Made by a program: the position numbers and the translations under genes | Shown: piece after piece, positions 4,905 through 5,112 of the stretch | How the letters are laid out: every line of letters starts with the position of its first letter | How positions within the stretch are numbered: the stretch's first letter is position 1 | DNA from: Bacillota bacterium | GTDB lineage: Bacteria > Bacillota > Bacilli > Tumebacillales > Effusibacillaceae | Reading direction: 5' to 3' | Length of the DNA: 5,112 nucleotides | Assembly (NCBI GenBank): GCA_020059765.1 | Contig: JAGVBM010000029.1 | Coordinates: 1 to 5,112 of the forward strand | The notes under the pieces: generated by a model | Databases searched by the model: none | What the model saw: only the letters and a program-made list of their open reading frames with translations | What the model was told of the DNA's origin: nothing

Positions 4905-5112
4905 ATTTGCACAAGGAATTACTCATCAAATCGATTTGCTCGGAAAAGATATTTCCCGTCTCAGCCGACAGTTTGACGAACTGAAAGCAGAGGTCAATGA
5001 ACTGAAAGCAGAGGTCAATGAACTGAGAGCGGAGGTCAATGATCTGAAACAGGAGGTTCATGAGTTGAAGGATGCGGTTGAGAGAATTGAAGCTCACCAA
5101 GCTTTGACAGAC
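4897..5112 (+). CDS. Coiled-coil protein with seven-residue tandem repeats, N-terminal part
   Basis: An open frame begins after a stop at 4888-4890 and runs off the right edge. The only reasonable early start is TTG 4897, which overlaps the LysR stop by eight bases and would allow translational coupling; the ribosome site is weak, and TTG 4936 is an alternative. From TTG 4897, 72 residues are visible: MAEFAQGITHQIDLLGKDIS, then a helix with ELKAEVN twice, ELRAEVN, DLKQEVH and ELKDAVE (28-62). Valine and leucine fall at heptad a and d positions with charged residues elsewhere, so a long parallel coiled coil is expected. No signal peptide or membrane helix is seen in this part. The function is unknown; a short coiled-coil protein or the first segment of a longer one are both possible. 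Same-strand placement directly after lysR suggests co-transcription. Confidence 0.6.
   Translation, partial: MAEFAQGITHQIDLLGKDISRLSRQFDELKAEVNELKAEVNELRAEVNDLKQEVHELKDAVERIEAHQALTD
4978..5082 (+). repeat. Five 21-bp tandem repeats encoding coiled-coil heptads
   Basis: Units lie at 4978-4998, 4999-5019, 5020-5040, 5041-5061 and 5062-5082. The first two are identical at every base, the third differs at two bases, and the last two are more diverged. Each unit encodes one heptad of the form E-L-K-A-E-V-N. The decay from left to right suggests growth by slippage or unequal exchange at the left end of the array. Confidence 0.85.

Noticed and set aside
4978..5082. CRISPR-like array
   Set aside because: The units are contiguous 21-bp tandem copies with no spacers, and they encode heptads in frame.
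4876..5100. Minus-strand open frame with repeated FQFIDL-like units
   Set aside because: The repetition is only the complement of the 21-bp repeats. The plus-strand frame gives a regular a/d heptad pattern, which is far more convincing as protein.

Overview
The window looks like an ordinary chromosomal segment of a Gram-positive, Bacillales-type bacterium (Bacillota) of medium GC content. The evidence is the ytqA-ytqB gene pair, strong AGGAGG-like ribosome binding sites, two genes whose best-supported start is TTG, and a LysR protein that resembles Bacillus YofA-type regulators. The genus cannot be named from the sequence.

Layout. Minus strand, positions 1-1255: a YtqA-type radical SAM protein (1255-200) followed by the start of a YtqB/MnmM-type SAM methyltransferase (203 to beyond the left edge). 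The two genes overlap by ATGA, so they form a translationally coupled pair. Minus strand, 2223-1336: a ten-helix EamA/DMT-family transporter. A putative ytqA promoter lies in and just after its 3' end. Positions 2224-2466 are a divergent control region with a candidate promoter on each side and short direct repeats. Plus strand, 2467-3537: a nitronate monooxygenase-type flavoenzyme. Positions 3538-3609 separate convergent genes and hold two hairpins but no classic terminator. Minus strand, 3884-3610: a small SnoaL/NTF2-like gene that appears broken, with good start signals, an out-of-frame junction and most of the N-terminal half missing. Positions 3885-4046 are a second divergent control region with a strong minus-strand promoter, a perfect dyad, and LysR-type inverted repeats. 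Plus strand, 4047-4904: the LysR-family regulator. Plus strand, from about 4897 to the right edge: the start of a coiled-coil protein built on 21-bp (seven-residue) tandem repeats.

How the parts may work together: ytqA and ytqB probably act in tRNA wobble-uridine modification or a closely linked process. The transporter and the flavoenzyme are divergent and share a control region, so they may be co-regulated in export and detoxification of a small molecule, but this is inference. The LysR gene is divergent from the broken SnoaL-like gene, the usual arrangement of a LysR regulator and its target. Here the target seems to have decayed while its promoter survives. I found no RNA genes, insertion sequences, CRISPR arrays or convincing new defence or biosynthetic system. 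The most useful leads are the control regions, the degraded LysR-linked gene and the repeat-built coiled coil.
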